The notes under the pieces were generated by a model. The model was not told the origin of the DNA. It did not search any database and worked only from the letters and a program-made list of their open reading frames with translations. DNA of 64,000 nucleotides, taken from contig NC_026501.1 of the NCBI RefSeq assembly GCF_000182925.2, positions 4,443,917-4,507,916 on the forward strand, given 5' to 3'. Shown here in pieces: positions 26,377 through 37,103 of this stretch. This stretch comes from Neurospora crassa OR74A (lineage: Eukaryota > Ascomycota > Sordariomycetes > Sordariales > Sordariaceae). Made by a program: the position numbers and the translations under genes. How positions within the stretch are numbered: position 1 is the first letter of the stretch; each line of letters starts with the position of its first letter.

Positions 26377-26857
26377 ATGTCCAACGCCAACCCTACCATG
26401 CCTAAGGTCTCTAACCTCCCCCCTGTCCCTGCCGGAGCCCGCTCAGGTTATCTCTCCCCAACGAAGGAAGAAATGCTCGCTGACCTTCGACACCAGGTAA
26501 ATACTTGAAACTCCCTCAGTTCCTTGTTTTTGTGTTTTAGTTTTTCTTTTTATCCTTTTTGATGGATTTAGTAGTAAGACAAAAACCAAAACAAAGGGAG
26601 AGAAGATCTGACTTGGATATGAAAAACCAAAATAGCTCGACGACAACAACACTGACGGCTCCTCCGTCGACTCCCGCGGCCGTCGCCGCCGCAGAAACAA
26701 GGGCGCCCTCCAGAAGCAGGGCGGTCTTGCCGGCCCTCAGACCCTTCCCCGTCTGGCCGACACCAAGCCCGTCCGTCTCCAGCTTGGCTTGAACCTTGAT
26801 GTCGAGCTCGAGCTGAAGGCTAGACTGCAGGGCGATGTCTCGCTTACTCTTCTGTAA
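26377..26857 (+). CDS. Small conserved fungal protein of unknown function
   Basis: Two exons, 26377-26496 and 26636-26857, giving 113 residues across a 139-nt phase 0 intron (GTAAAT donor, ATAG acceptor). The N-terminus is Pro-rich with YLSPTKEEMLADLRHQ. The middle has an RGRRRRR basic patch, and the C-terminus is an amphipathic beta-like stretch (VRLQLGLNLDVELELKAR then LQGDVSLTLL). I recall this C-terminal motif from short uncharacterised fungal proteins but know no function. The start at 26377 has a good leader context. An in-frame ATG at 25942 would add 145 Pro/Ser-rich residues but lies almost at the expected cap site. The stop codon sits inside a perfect GTAAGT donor; splicing to the acceptor near 26929 would only add one Gln before another stop. 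Confidence 0.65.
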
Positions 26858-28392
26858 GTCTTTTTTCTTTCCTCTATCCAACTACCTACCGAACGGTGGG
26901 GGCTAATCCCATCTTTTTATTTATCCAGTCAATAAATTTTTTATCTCTTCGCCCCCCTCCCCAATCCCCAATTCCTAATCCCTCCGTTTCTTTTTCTCCC
27001 TCTATCTCTCTCCCCTCTGCCATAACCCCATGAACCCAACCACACCTCACCTATATCTCAAAAGATTCCAAAGTCCAACAAAAAGCCAAAACAAAAAAAA
27101 ACAGAGTCGAAAACAAGACACCCCAGAAACGACCTCCATCTTCCACCCAACTTCACCTCAACTCCTCCACCCACTCCGTCACCGTCGACGAACTCTTCCA
27201 TCTCCGGCTCGGCAGGCTCCGCCTGCATCAGCGCTGGCTCGACCACGATGTCAGCCCTAGCCTGACGGCCGCCGTGGCAGTCTTGATTGGGATGGGTGGG
27301 TTTTTGTGTGGGGTGTTGGTTTCTTCTGCGTCTTGCTGTTGTTGTTTCTCATGGCCATGGTCATGGATATGGGTGGTGCAATTGCTTTGGGACGTAATGA
27401 TGATCAACACCATCTCCACGATGGTTCCTTCTTGGATGACGGGGATGGCAACTACAATGACAACGACAATGATGGAAATGGGCTCAGTGGCGATGGAAGC
27501 AGCAGCAGCAACAATAACAACAACGTCCTGGTCATATTTCCATGTTTTGCTTCAGCAGGGCTTGACATCAGCGTCTTTCGAATGGGTTGGCGTTACAAAC
27601 ATCATTGGGGTTGGGGTCATGGGATGAGTCCAGCTGGGGCCAATCGGTTTCATACCATCCATCCATTCTCTGTTTTGGTCTGGTCTGGTCTGGTTGAGGA
27701 AAATGGAAGAGAGAAAGAAACAGGGGGGGACTGGGGGGAAGGCAAATGCAATGGTTTGTAATGATACAACGGATTGGAGCATTCGCATGGAAATGGATAT
27801 GGGAATAGGAACAAGAAGCACAAGACGGAGAGGAGAGCAAGGAGAATAGGACTTGGCCCTTCCACTCCATACTGTGTCATTCTTAGCTTGTCTTTTCCTA
27901 GGGGGATTGAGGGGGTTTCCGTGGGTTGTACGATACATGTGGGAAGGGGATAGAACAGAATGCATTTTCGCTTTTTTATTCATTGCCATTGTCATTGGGC
28001 TCAGTTCTGTGATACTGCCCGTCGGTCTTTTCTTTGGAGCTAACTATGGAATCAATTGTCATATTTGTTTCTCTTTTTTTCCCCTATGCTGATCCCAGTA
28101 CAATGGTATGGCTCCCTCAGACTCCTTGGGCGGGGTAGGGTGGCAAAATTGTAGGGGCTGATGTAGGTAATTGAACTGATGTTTTGGTTCCATTTGCCTG
28201 TTGATACTCTGATTGAATTGAGGCATTGTCTTGATTCTGGCTATCAGGTGAGCTTGAGGTTCGGGACATGATCTATTATGGGACATGGCGTGCGTGCAAC
28301 GAACATGTTGGCGTACCACAAGACAGAGAGCCATGGATTTTGACGACCGGAAATTGACGTATGAATGTGAGCCACAATGATTAAAAAAAAAG

Positions 28393-28448
<56 letters not shown>

Positions 28449-28520
28449 CCGAGAAAGAGGAAAAAAGCAACGACAGATACAGATAGCTGGATGAATGGAT
28501 GACGGAAAAGTGCAAAAAGG
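26858..28520. other. Intergenic region with low-complexity tracts
   Basis: 1.7 kb without a supported gene. It holds the 3' UTR of the small fungal protein gene, pyrimidine tracts near 26,950-27,010, and an open frame at 27306-27761 encoding Asp/Asn repeats that looks like translated microsatellite. A very long A run lies at 28393-28447. Confidence 0.5.
28393..28447 (+). repeat. A55 homopolymer
   Basis: An uninterrupted run of 55 A, preceded by A9 and one G (28383-28392). It lies about 90 bp downstream of the tRNA-Asp gene as that gene is transcribed. No target-site duplication or SINE body is recognisable next to it. Length in assemblies is unreliable for runs like this. Confidence 0.9.
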
Positions 28521-28532
28521 AAAAAAAAAAAA
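28521..28532 (-). terminator. RNA polymerase III terminator of tRNA-Asp
   Basis: On the minus strand a T12 run begins 7 nt after the discriminator base of the tRNA. Pol III stops at runs of four or more T, so this is a strong terminator. Confidence 0.8.
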
Positions 28533-28539
28533 GTTTGGT

Positions 28540-28632
28540 CTCTCCCGCCGGGAATTGAACCCGGGTCTCGAGCGAATCGAACTGATGTTCAAGCTTGACA
28601 AGCTCACATACTGACCACTATACTACGGAAGA
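28540..28632 (-). tRNA. trnD: tRNA-Asp (GTC) with a 21-nt intron
   Basis: A full cloverleaf can be drawn. The acceptor stem TCTTCCG pairs with CGGGAGA (one T-G wobble), with discriminator G at 28540. The D arm is GTATAGTGGTCAGTATG, the anticodon stem TGAGC/GCTCG (one wobble), the variable loop AGAC, and the T arm CCGGG-TTCAATT-CCCGG. The anticodon GTC lies at 28599-28597. The intron, 28595-28575, sits one nucleotide 3' of the anticodon, the canonical place for a nuclear tRNA intron. The mature tRNA is 72 nt without CCA. The D-arm and T-arm sequences closely match eukaryotic tRNA-Asp. Confidence 0.93.
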
Positions 28633-29369
28633 TGTACAACTGTTACTCAGCTGTCGTAGTTGATTGCTGGACAACGAATGCAGATCTAGTATCTATATAG
28701 TCAACTTTTTTGACCATGCTACAACACCAAGTCCGGCCAAGTCATACTGTCGAGCGGTTGTAAAAACAAACCTAACATGGACATTGCACAGTCCAATACC
28801 ACTCGCTTTAGTTGAAGGAGGTTATTGGAAAGCTGCAATTGGGATCAAATTGATATAGAAACACCTCGGCCAGGATTCGTTAGAGAAATTCCCATCCAGA
28901 ACTGCAATAAAGGTTGGGTCCAAATGTTTAACAGGGACGCTTAGATGCCTGACTAATAGAGTATCCCCGGAGTTTGATCTATTGACCGTGAGGTGTTGAG
29001 CCTATCCTTACAATCCTCGGGGTCATTTGGAATGGGAAGAGCTGGCCACAATAATGAAAATGGATGATGGCAAGGTTTACCGTTTTATTGGGTATTATGA
29101 TATACATGGGTATATAAACGTAGAAAACGATTGCGAACATGGGGATAGGATGTGTACCGTCAGTTTTGACTGCCACTCCCTCATCCAACGCGCAGGCTAC
29201 TACCATAGAGGCTTGCACCGATGAATGACCAACAGTGACACCGATCGCACACATCCATCTCATCGATTACCATTAAACATTTCCCAGCCGCTGCCCCAGC
29301 GTAAAGGGAGTGAATGAATGCGAAAAATCTCACTCATTCATCCGTCCTCCTCACGTCACCTCTCACCTC
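28633..29369. other. Intergenic region between tRNA-Asp and the PhoD-like gene
   Basis: About 740 bp. It contains the upstream flank of the tRNA (leftward) and the 3' UTR of the PhoD-like gene (leftward, stop at 29370). Nothing else seen. Confidence 0.6.
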
Positions 29370-32193
29370 TCACCTCACCCCCGCCGGGATCTCCGGCACC
29401 TCTGGCACATCCGACCCTCCCGTACCACCCGTGCCTCTCGACCCACTACTCCCCGCGCTGCCCGGCGGCGGCGCAATCGTTGGCGGTCTCGGGCCCTTGT
29501 AGCTCAGCGTTGGAATCGTCAATCCATAACCCTCCGTACGTCCCTCCGGGTTATGCTGGTCGATCTCGATGCGGATGCACACATCCAGACTACCGTCGCT
29601 TCCCGTGCCATGCTCGGCAGGGTCGGCGGCCTTGTGCTTGGTGCCGGCGTTGACCTCACCCTTACCGAGCGCGTAGCGGCCGTCTTTGTGGCCGGGGAAG
29701 GTTTCGCCGGGAGTGGACTGTGGGGGAGGAGAGGAAGTGTGAAAGTCATTACCGTTTTGAGAATGAGTCCCGTTGTTGGGTGAGTTCTCGGTGATGACGG
29801 CAAAGTTGCGGCTGGGCATGGTGACCTGGTTGTGCTTGGCTGTCTTCGTGCTGTCGCCGGGGTCTTTGTCGAAGATCTTCAGGAGCGTCTCATCAGTGTC
29901 GTGGTCGAGGTGGTGAATTCTGTTTCGGCGCGCCAGCAGGTTGGCAACGGCCGCTGGGGGCGGCTTGTTCACGATGGCGGAGGAAATGACGTTGACAATG
30001 TAGCGGTAGTCTTCTTCCAGCGGAATGTTGAGCTTGGGGTTCGAGTAGAACCTTCCTAGTGCTGCCAGATGCACGTCGCCGCCTAGGATGGTAACGCGCA
30101 CCGAGAACTCGGCGGCGATCTGTTGCAGTTTGAGGATCAGACCGTTGCGTTCGCGCTTGTGGGTTCTGGCTGTATAGTGATCGTCGAGATCGTCTAGCAG
30201 ATCAACACTTCCATCAAAGGAGTTGAAGAAGCTGCCACCAAAGCCAACGCGCCTATTCAGCAGCTTTACTGGTCCCATCAAGGGGCTGGCAAAAATATTC
30301 TCAAGCCATGTCAAGCGCTTGTTATGTGTTAGCCTCACCTCGTCAATGTATGAGTTAGTTGCTACTCACAGGGTATGCAATGGGAATCCCCAAAAGAAGA
30401 ATCAAGTGCTTAAACGGCTCTCCGGTTTGTATGGCATGGCTAAGCTCCTGCCTCAAGCGGGAGAAGATGGCCTCATATGTCTCAGGGTAGTTGACTTGAT
30501 GTCTCGTGCGCTATAAGGTGTTAGCATTTGAAAAGTGACTTCCTGCGTCCCCTCGACGGGTCACTCACTTCTGTTCGAGCGTCGATACCCAAAAATGCTA
30601 TTCGGGCGCCCAACTTTGTAAACATATTGTGTGAATGTTCCGCAACGTACGGCTACATAAATGTCAGTAATCAAGCCGATTAGCTGGCCTAGCACCGGAG
30701 AAAGAAACCTACACCGGGAGAGGATCCAACAATGTAGTTAGGTTCTGTCATGGCTGGGTGTACGTAAGCCGCAACCATTTGATTGGGGTCAAGCCCCTGA
30801 CCCGCTTCATCCTGATCTTTAGACGTGGTGTCCGAGGTATATGTCGAAGCTGGAGGTGGCAGATGGTGCTGGAAAAGCATGTAGTATTTGTGGGCAATGC
30901 CACCAATTCCTCGGAAGACATCGCATTTCATAAAGTCGTCCACATAAGATCCAAAGCCATCGATGATCTGGATCTCGTTAGTGTTTACACATATACGGTG
31001 CAAGAAAAAGTGGCGAATGGGTCATACATCATGATCATCCCAAATGTTTAGCTGAGGGATCTGACCGTTCGCACCTGCAAATGGCTCGGTCCCATACCAC
31101 CGGATATAGTTGTTCAAATAGTAGTCGTCACACTCGGCGCGGAGACTTTCGGGAAATGGAAAGTTTCTCCGTTTCTTGGGGCTGCTGATGCTGGTCCATG
31201 TGCGAAGAGGCCCCGAGACTCGAACGCCGTCGTTATAGATCTGGTCGCCGCCACCGATCCTGTAGTCTGTTAGCAGTCGACAGGCTCAAGAGAATCCTCA
31301 GCTTCTTACATCACATGGAACGGTGCCTCTTGATGGCGTCTCATAACGTCGTTCCACAAACACGCGCCGCTCCAGTCCTCCTCATCTGTACCGACGCTGA
31401 ACCCGTTGCAGGAGTGGAACATGATTCTCATCGATTCCGTGATCGCGGGCACGAAGAAGGCATTCACTTTTGGCTTTGTGTTGCTAGCAAAGACAAGGTA
31501 ATCCGACAGCCAATATTCCCACTTGGTTTCATAGGGTTCCATCTCCAGGTGCAAATCGAACCTCCAGAAAGTGTTGCGCCAGTCCGAATAAAGACAGATA
31601 CCTTGACTTTCACTGACTCTGGATCCACTGCTGTGACCATTGGCGGCGCCATTGCCATTGCGCATACTGACCATAGCAGCCTTTCTCAAGAACAAGCTTG
31701 GCCTATAGGACTGTTCTCTGCCGCCCCCGCGGGTCACAATTAGGACACTGCCAACCCATTGATTTCCCTCCATGCGGCGATAGTTAATCAAAGGCCCTAC
31801 CGCGACCTCCTTGTCGTTGGGTACACTCTCCGGAGCCAATGCGTCGGCCACGTGTTTTTCGCCATTGAGAACCTCCCTCGCTTCTGTAGCGCCCAGCACC
31901 ACAGGCTTGAACTTTGGTTCGGTAGGAGGGCGAGTGTCAGCCTCCTTGGGAGAAATACGCGACTTGTTGAGGAAATCGGCCAGGTCGTTCACGTTGCCGC
32001 GTGCGTCTGCTTCCCGCGCTATGGAGGGGTGATGGTGGTGGCGGGATGGTGCCTGGGGCTGGGCTCTCTCGGCCTCGTACTTGGCGAAGGCTCGCGACTC
32101 TTGATGACGCCATTGGGAGCTGGAGGCATGAGGATTGCGGTCCTGGACATTTTGGTCGCCGTGCGCATAGCCCTGCGCTTCGTGGGAGTCCAT
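29370..32193 (-). CDS. PhoD-like phosphatase-domain protein
   Basis: Six exons on the minus strand: 32193-31310, 31259-31028, 30967-30713, 30652-30569, 30510-30370 and 30317-29370, giving 847 residues. All junctions keep frame. Metallophosphatase-type motifs are in order: GGGDQIYND (about 297-305), NIWDDHD before exon 3 (366-372) running into IIDGFGSYVDDF, FLGIDART (477-484), the HLILLLGIPIAYP stretch, DLLDDLDDHYTARTHKRER, and VTILGGDVHLAALGRF (about 605). The Asp/His residues of these motifs are the expected metal ligands of PhoD-type phosphodiesterase/phosphatases. The first 190 or so residues are disordered, and the C-terminus ends in a Gly/Ser/Pro tail. No signal peptide is visible, so it is probably intracellular; the substrate is unknown. 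The exon 6 acceptor (CAAG) lacks a pyrimidine before AG and is the weakest junction. Confidence 0.88.
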
Positions 32194-33965
32194 ATCGAAC
32201 AAGTAGACAGGTTATTCCGTCGTTTTCAGTCGCAAATATAAGCAGCGGTTAAGTCGTTAACCTATAAACATGTAAGCTTTCGCAACCTGGGGTCCCCAAT
32301 TACAAAACAGGGAAGTCCAAGCTCCCAAGTTCGAAGTACCAGCAACGCTTCGGTAAGCGGTCGCAAGGGCTCAGCTTGTTAGGTTCGTAGGCTGAGGCGC
32401 CGGCGGGGTCTTGAAGCTGGTCTCTGGCCGACAAGAGACTTAGATGGCCTGTTGAATGGTGAAGGGAGTAAAAGCGGGCAAAAGAAAAGAAAGAGAAGTA
32501 GAAATCGAAATTACAAAGGACAAGGGAGGAGACCTTCAGTCCAACTAAATTGATGCCATGGGAACAGGGGGGTCGTGCACAACTCACTTGCTCGGCGACG
32601 GTGTCGCGGATACTCAGCTATCCTCAGCCACCAAGCTTTGTCTAAGAGATTGCCAACCCTGGGAGGGACACCTTACTTGTTTCAGGGCCAAGACTTCAGT
32701 TCCTTGTCTTGATGTCGTGTTTTTAGGGCTGGTTCAGCAAGGAAAAGAATCTCCCAACTAGGGAGGAGGGGGGAACGCGGAAGAAGAAGAAAGGATGTCA
32801 TGGCAACTTGACTCCTGTACCACTTGAAAATACAAGTTGGATAAAGTAAGCTTGGTACACAAGCCCATACACACATGGAACACAGCAACGTTGACCTAGT
32901 AGGTACGGCATGAAGACGCCGACTGGGGTGCCCATTACCCAATTGGTTTGTCTCTTGTTAGTTCTGGGCATCGTGGAGATAAAATGCGGTGAAATAAGAA
33001 GGCCAGTCATCCATGTGTAGTCTAGATGAGCATAATGGCGAGTTAAAAACTCGGCGTCCTTGTCCGCCCTTTCGACGTTTGGTTATCTGTGTTGGCTGGA
33101 CTGCGGCTCGTTAGCAGAATGCCTCATGTTGATGGAACATTCCTAGGGAGCTTTAGGGAGCTGTTGGAGGCCTCACTTGGTCGCCAACACCCCCGTCGAT
33201 CTTTTGGTATCTCTTTTGATCTTCACTCGGTGCCATTTCATTCTGGGCCAATTCCGAGAGGAAAACTCCGCTTCCATATGAAAAGAGGACTGCGATGGCG
33301 GTGCCGCTTATGTATTACGCGTTTAGACCCACTCTTTGCCGGCTCAAGGCAAACATCAGATTGGTATTTTTGTCTTTTCGGGTCCGTTCAGTCCAGTGAC
33401 TCTTTTTGGGTGGAGTTTGAGAAGACATCTCTATATGACAAGTTACCACAGTGAAATGCTGATCGAACAATTAAACGTAGCTCGCTCAAAGGCCGGCCTC
33501 GAGCTCTGGACAGCTTCATATCGGACTGTGGTGAGGTCGATAGAAATGTTGAAAATCTCTCCCAAATCTTTGGAGACGTGAATTGACTGGACGACGCCAA
33601 GTCCAAAGTCCAACAACTCTCAACGTCTCTGGTCCTGTGCCCTGTCATCATCCTGCATGTGGGAGAGCAAGAGTGTCCAATGGGGCAGCCAGGTTTTGGA
33701 ACCCCTGTTCCGAAGGGAGCCGGTCCCTCCCTGCCTTGTTCAGCGGGACTGGCGGGTCTCGGCAACACACTAGTTTTCAGCTGGAATGGGTCAAGAACGT
33801 GATGGAGAGACCAACCTCTGGACGTGGATAGGGGTTGTTGCTCCGAACGACGGCCCAAAATGGCACTCAAGTAAATAAAGGGGGGGTAACCGCGGATATC
33901 AAGCAAAATATACAACTATACAATACACTATGTGCCATACAAGATCTTTGATATTTGAACACCAT
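32194..33965. other. Intergenic region between the PhoD-like and rhomboid genes
   Basis: 1.8 kb. The left end is the promoter and leader of the PhoD-like gene (leftward). The right end is the 3' UTR of the rhomboid gene (leftward, stop at 33966). No gene, RNA or repeat that I can support. Confidence 0.55.
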
Positions 33966-35729
33966 TTAGTTCTTCTCCAGCATGGTGTCCAGAACGCCGG
34001 ACCCAGTCTTCTGGTCCTTCAAGTTCAGCTGGGTGTTTCCCGCTCCTTGAAGCCTCGCCTTCTTCTTTTGCTCCATCAGATGACCGGCAATAATACCAAC
34101 AAGCATGCCACCCAGATGGGATACGACATCCATGGTATGGTTCCTGCTGAACAATCCCCATATGTTCAGACCTCCGAACAGTCCAATAAAGGCCAATCCC
34201 TGGACGCCGGTATACGGGTCAGGAGGCAGGCCAAAGATCTTGAAGCCCTCGAATCTGTGCATCCAAAAGTAGGCTGCGGAGATGCCGTAGATGGCGCCAG
34301 ATGCGCCGAGGGTAGTCATATGGAAGTTACCCTTTAGCACGAGCCAGAACAGACTGGTCAGGAAGCCAACAGATCCGGACAGGATATAAGTAGTCAGGAA
34401 GTCGGCCCTGCCAACCTCGTCGTGAAGCCGGGTGCCAAAGAACCAGAGGAAGGGCATGTTGACAATAAGATGACCCCAGACAACCTGGTGAGAGAACACG
34501 GCACCAAGCATGCTGAACGCGTTAGGTGTCGCAGGCGAAATCAAGAAGTACCGCAGCAAAGGCTTCCACATGACAGGGACCTTCCAGAGGAACCAGATCA
34601 GAACGTTGGCGCCGATGAGGACGGCAACGGTGGCGGCTGCTGGAGGACAATCGGGCCATAACCTGTTGTCGCGGCTGGGGGCGACGTAGAGTTGAGAGTA
34701 GGTGAGAAAGCCGGCAACGAGGAGAGTTACAAAGACGGTCGAGGGCAGCAGACGCTTCCACGCAGGCATCTTGGGAGGTTCCTTGAGGTCAGACATGGCC
34801 CATTCCTCCCATTCCTTTCTCTTGGCGCTAACTTCACGCTTCGGGGTGTCGTCCGCTTTAGCGAGAGGCCCGGCCTTGCCGTTCTTGTACTCTTCCTCGA
34901 GCTTCTTACGTTCCTCTTCCTGCTTCCTGAGCTTCTCCTTCCAGATAGCCTCGTTCCGCGCGCGAATAGCATCGAAAGCGCTTTTGCCGTAAACCGATCG
35001 GGGTTCGGGTTTCTTTTGCTCGGATTCGTCGAGACCCTCAGAATCGTCCTGGTACATCTTGAACCGTGACTTGTACCCCAGTTGCTTGGTGACGTTGTCC
35101 TCTCCCTCGGCCTGGGCCTGGGCCTGGGCGTCTTCTTCTTGTTGTTTTTCCAGGGCTGCCAGCTCGTCCTCGGCGCGTAGGCCGGCGTTCACGACCTCGT
35201 CGACATAGACATTTTTGCGAAGGTAGTCCAAGGCGATTCTCCTATCTTTAGGAGTGTATCCGGCAGTATTGACTTTGAGCACAGGGTCGTCAAGGGTTCC
35301 AGCGACGCGTCGACCGTGAAGAATTTTTAGCAACCGATTAGCCGCAGGGGTGGTCATCTGGGGCCCGAATAGTTGAAGAACCTCGCCAGCTGCCAGGTCA
35401 TCGACGCGGAATGGCAAGCCCTCCTCGTCTTTGTAGTTCGGGGGTAGGTCTACATAGTGGATAATGACCCTGTTGCGGGCGGCAAACTTGAGGGTGCGTA
35501 CGGCGATGCGCGAGATCGAAGAGGGTCCAGAAAAAGGTGTCGAGGAAGAAAGGCGGCCCCGCTTGGCTTGCCATTGGTTCTGGGCCGTGGATGGGAGCAA
35601 TGTCGTGGAAGAGAAGCATCGCGTCGTGGGTGCGGCGGCGACGAGCAGTCGGCTACATGCTTTGGAAAAGTGGTGAGCGGCAACCTGGACGCCCGGCCGA
35701 AAGGCATTGACGCCCAGGGAGCAGTTCAT
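33966..35729 (-). CDS. Mitochondrial rhomboid-family protease
   Basis: Single exon of 587 residues from the ATG at 35729. The N-terminus is Arg/Ser-rich without acidic residues, as in a mitochondrial presequence. Residues about 195-330 are charged and coiled-coil-like (EEERKKLEEEYKNG). The rhomboid domain occupies the C-terminal part, from LLPSTVFVTLLVAGFLTY onward, with about six or seven helices. Catalytic Ser477 sits in TLGASGAIYG and catalytic His538 in VVSHLGGMLVG, the Ser-His dyad of intramembrane proteases. HLIVNMPFLWFFG supplies the expected polar motif in the second core helix. Known mitochondrial rhomboids (Pcp1/PARL) cleave inner-membrane proteins; this one is longer because of its matrix-side charged region and could be a second paralogue. 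It is divergent from TMA17 over 660 bp. Confidence 0.88.
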   Translation of the reverse strand: MNCSLGVNAFRPGVQVAAHHFSKACSRLLVAAAPTTRCFSSTTLLPSTAQNQWQAKRGRLSSSTPFSGPSSISRIAVRTLKFAARNRVIIHYVDLPPNYKDEEGLPFRVDDLAAGEVLQLFGPQMTTPAANRLLKILHGRRVAGTLDDPVLKVNTAGYTPKDRRIALDYLRKNVYVDEVVNAGLRAEDELAALEKQQEEDAQAQAQAEGEDNVTKQLGYKSRFKMYQDDSEGLDESEQKKPEPRSVYGKSAFDAIRARNEAIWKEKLRKQEEERKKLEEEYKNGKAGPLAKADDTPKREVSAKRKEWEEWAMSDLKEPPKMPAWKRLLPSTVFVTLLVAGFLTYSQLYVAPSRDNRLWPDCPPAAATVAVLIGANVLIWFLWKVPVMWKPLLRYFLISPATPNAFSMLGAVFSHQVVWGHLIVNMPFLWFFGTRLHDEVGRADFLTTYILSGSVGFLTSLFWLVLKGNFHMTTLGASGAIYGISAAYFWMHRFEGFKIFGLPPDPYTGVQGLAFIGLFGGLNIWGLFSRNHTMDVVSHLGGMLVGIIAGHLMEQKKKARLQGAGNTQLNLKDQKTGSGVLDTMLEKN

Positions 35730-36392
35730 GGTCACGGAATGGGCGCCCTATATCGCGCCGTTTCGCGCAAACTGCCCATCAAGGTGAGTCCGAACTCGGG
35801 AGTTGTTGGACCGGCCGATCTGGGGGGAGCAACCGGAAAACGGCCAGGGAAAAAATGACGGAGCTCCCGGACCCGGCAGGCAGATTTGTAGAGTAGGTCC
35901 GGGTATGATTGGTTCTTTGAGGTTCAATTGGCTCCATAGAGGGGCCGTCTTCAGATGCTCTGCCCCTGCCGGTCTCCAGGCACCTTCGCGGGACGCAAGG
36001 GCCCCGCATAGCAAGCTTCCAGAACAAGCTCCCCGTCCAGGCAATCGAGCTGCGACGTCAAGTCAGAACCTCGAAATTCATTAGAAACCGACTAAAACAA
36101 ACAACCATAGTGCAGCCTCCCTCGCCATCGTAATCATTGAATTGTCGATCCTACACCGGATTCCTTACTTTTCAATTTCTATTCTTGTACCTCAGGAATA
36201 TAGGCCAATCACAGCTTCAACACTCTTCCACAAGAAAGCCGGATTACCTACCTACCTCTACACAGGGAGACAGGTGCTTGCTTCTATAAGAATAGGTAGC
36301 AACAGTCTACACTACCCGAGTACTTCGACGACAGCCAAAACTACAACAACCGTATCAGTGTTCCCCCTTGATACCCATCACACCCAAAAAAG
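35730..36392. promoter_or_regulatory. Divergent promoter region between the rhomboid gene and TMA17
   Basis: 663 bp between two start codons on opposite strands. TACCTACCTACC at 36245-36256 lies about 140 nt upstream of the TMA17 start. No TATA box is obvious. Confidence 0.5.
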
Positions 36393-37103
36393 ATGTCATC
36401 TCCCAACGAGTCCCTCCCCATAACCCCCCAAGCTTTCGCCGCAGCTCTAGAAGACCTCCCTGTCTCGGCCCTGCATCTCAAAGTGCTTGAAATCTACAAC
36501 TCTATCGCCCACCTCAAGTACTCCAACGAGCAGCTGCGGCCCTTCGCCGAAGGTATCGAGGCCCCTCTCGGCTCCAGCACCGGCGAGTCAGCGCAAAATC
36601 AGCCCGACCCGGACTGCGTGGAAGCCATCCGCGAGAACGAGCAAGTGATAGTCCGCATGGAGGAGCGCGTTCAGCTGATCAAGAACGAGGTCGAGCGCAG
36701 GGGGCTCAGTTGGACCGAGTTCGAAAGGAAGGACGAAGTCGAGGCGGCCGCGGCGAGGAACAGGGCTCGTGGACCGGTGGAGACTGGTGAGGATTCGGAC
36801 GATGAGGAGCAAGGACAACCGATGACGAATGGAATTTCGACGACGACGACAACAACGACAACAACGACAACGACACAGCACCCTGCTTGGATGGATGGGA
36901 CGTTTCAGACTGGAGTGATTAGGAATGGAGAGATTGTCATGGATGATGTTGCTGGGTCGAGGAGACAGCAAGAACAACAAGGTGGAACAGGCGCCGGTGC
37001 TGGTGGCTCGCTGAGTGACGAGGAGCTTAGGAGAAGGATGGAAGAACGACTACGGGACTTGGGAGGGGAAAATGACGAGGAGGACGGCGGTATGCACCTG
37101 TGA
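36393..37103 (+). CDS. TMA17: Tma17/Adc17-like proteasome-assembly chaperone
   Basis: Single exon of 236 residues starting at ATG 36393. Two helical segments resemble yeast Tma17 as I recall it: LKVLEIYNSIAHLKYSNEQL (about residues 29-48) and CVEAIRENEQVIVRMEERVQ (about 76-95), each containing the Asn/Glu pattern of the family. In yeast, Tma17 (Adc17) helps assemble the regulatory-particle ATPases Rpt3-Rpt6 under proteotoxic stress. The C-terminal half is a fungal extension with a poly-Thr run of about 12 residues, a Gln/Gly stretch and an acidic end. The poly-Thr comes from an ACG/ACA repeat at 36839-36875 that may vary in length. Identity rests on the two helices only, so it is moderately supported. 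Confidence 0.7.
   Translation: MSSPNESLPITPQAFAAALEDLPVSALHLKVLEIYNSIAHLKYSNEQLRPFAEGIEAPLGSSTGESAQNQPDPDCVEAIRENEQVIVRMEERVQLIKNEVERRGLSWTEFERKDEVEAAAARNRARGPVETGEDSDDEEQGQPMTNGISTTTTTTTTTTTTQHPAWMDGTFQTGVIRNGEIVMDDVAGSRRQQEQQGGTGAGAGGSLSDEELRRRMEERLRDLGGENDEEDGGMHL

Noticed and set aside
27306-27761. 151-codon frame with hydrophobic start and Asp/Asn/Ser repeats
   Set aside because: The repeats are translated microsatellite, overlapping frames are also open, and no conserved segment is seen. More likely the 3' region of the small protein gene.
30689-31051. Plus-strand frame opposite the PhoD-like gene
   Set aside because: The minus strand carries clear phosphatase motifs across the same bases.
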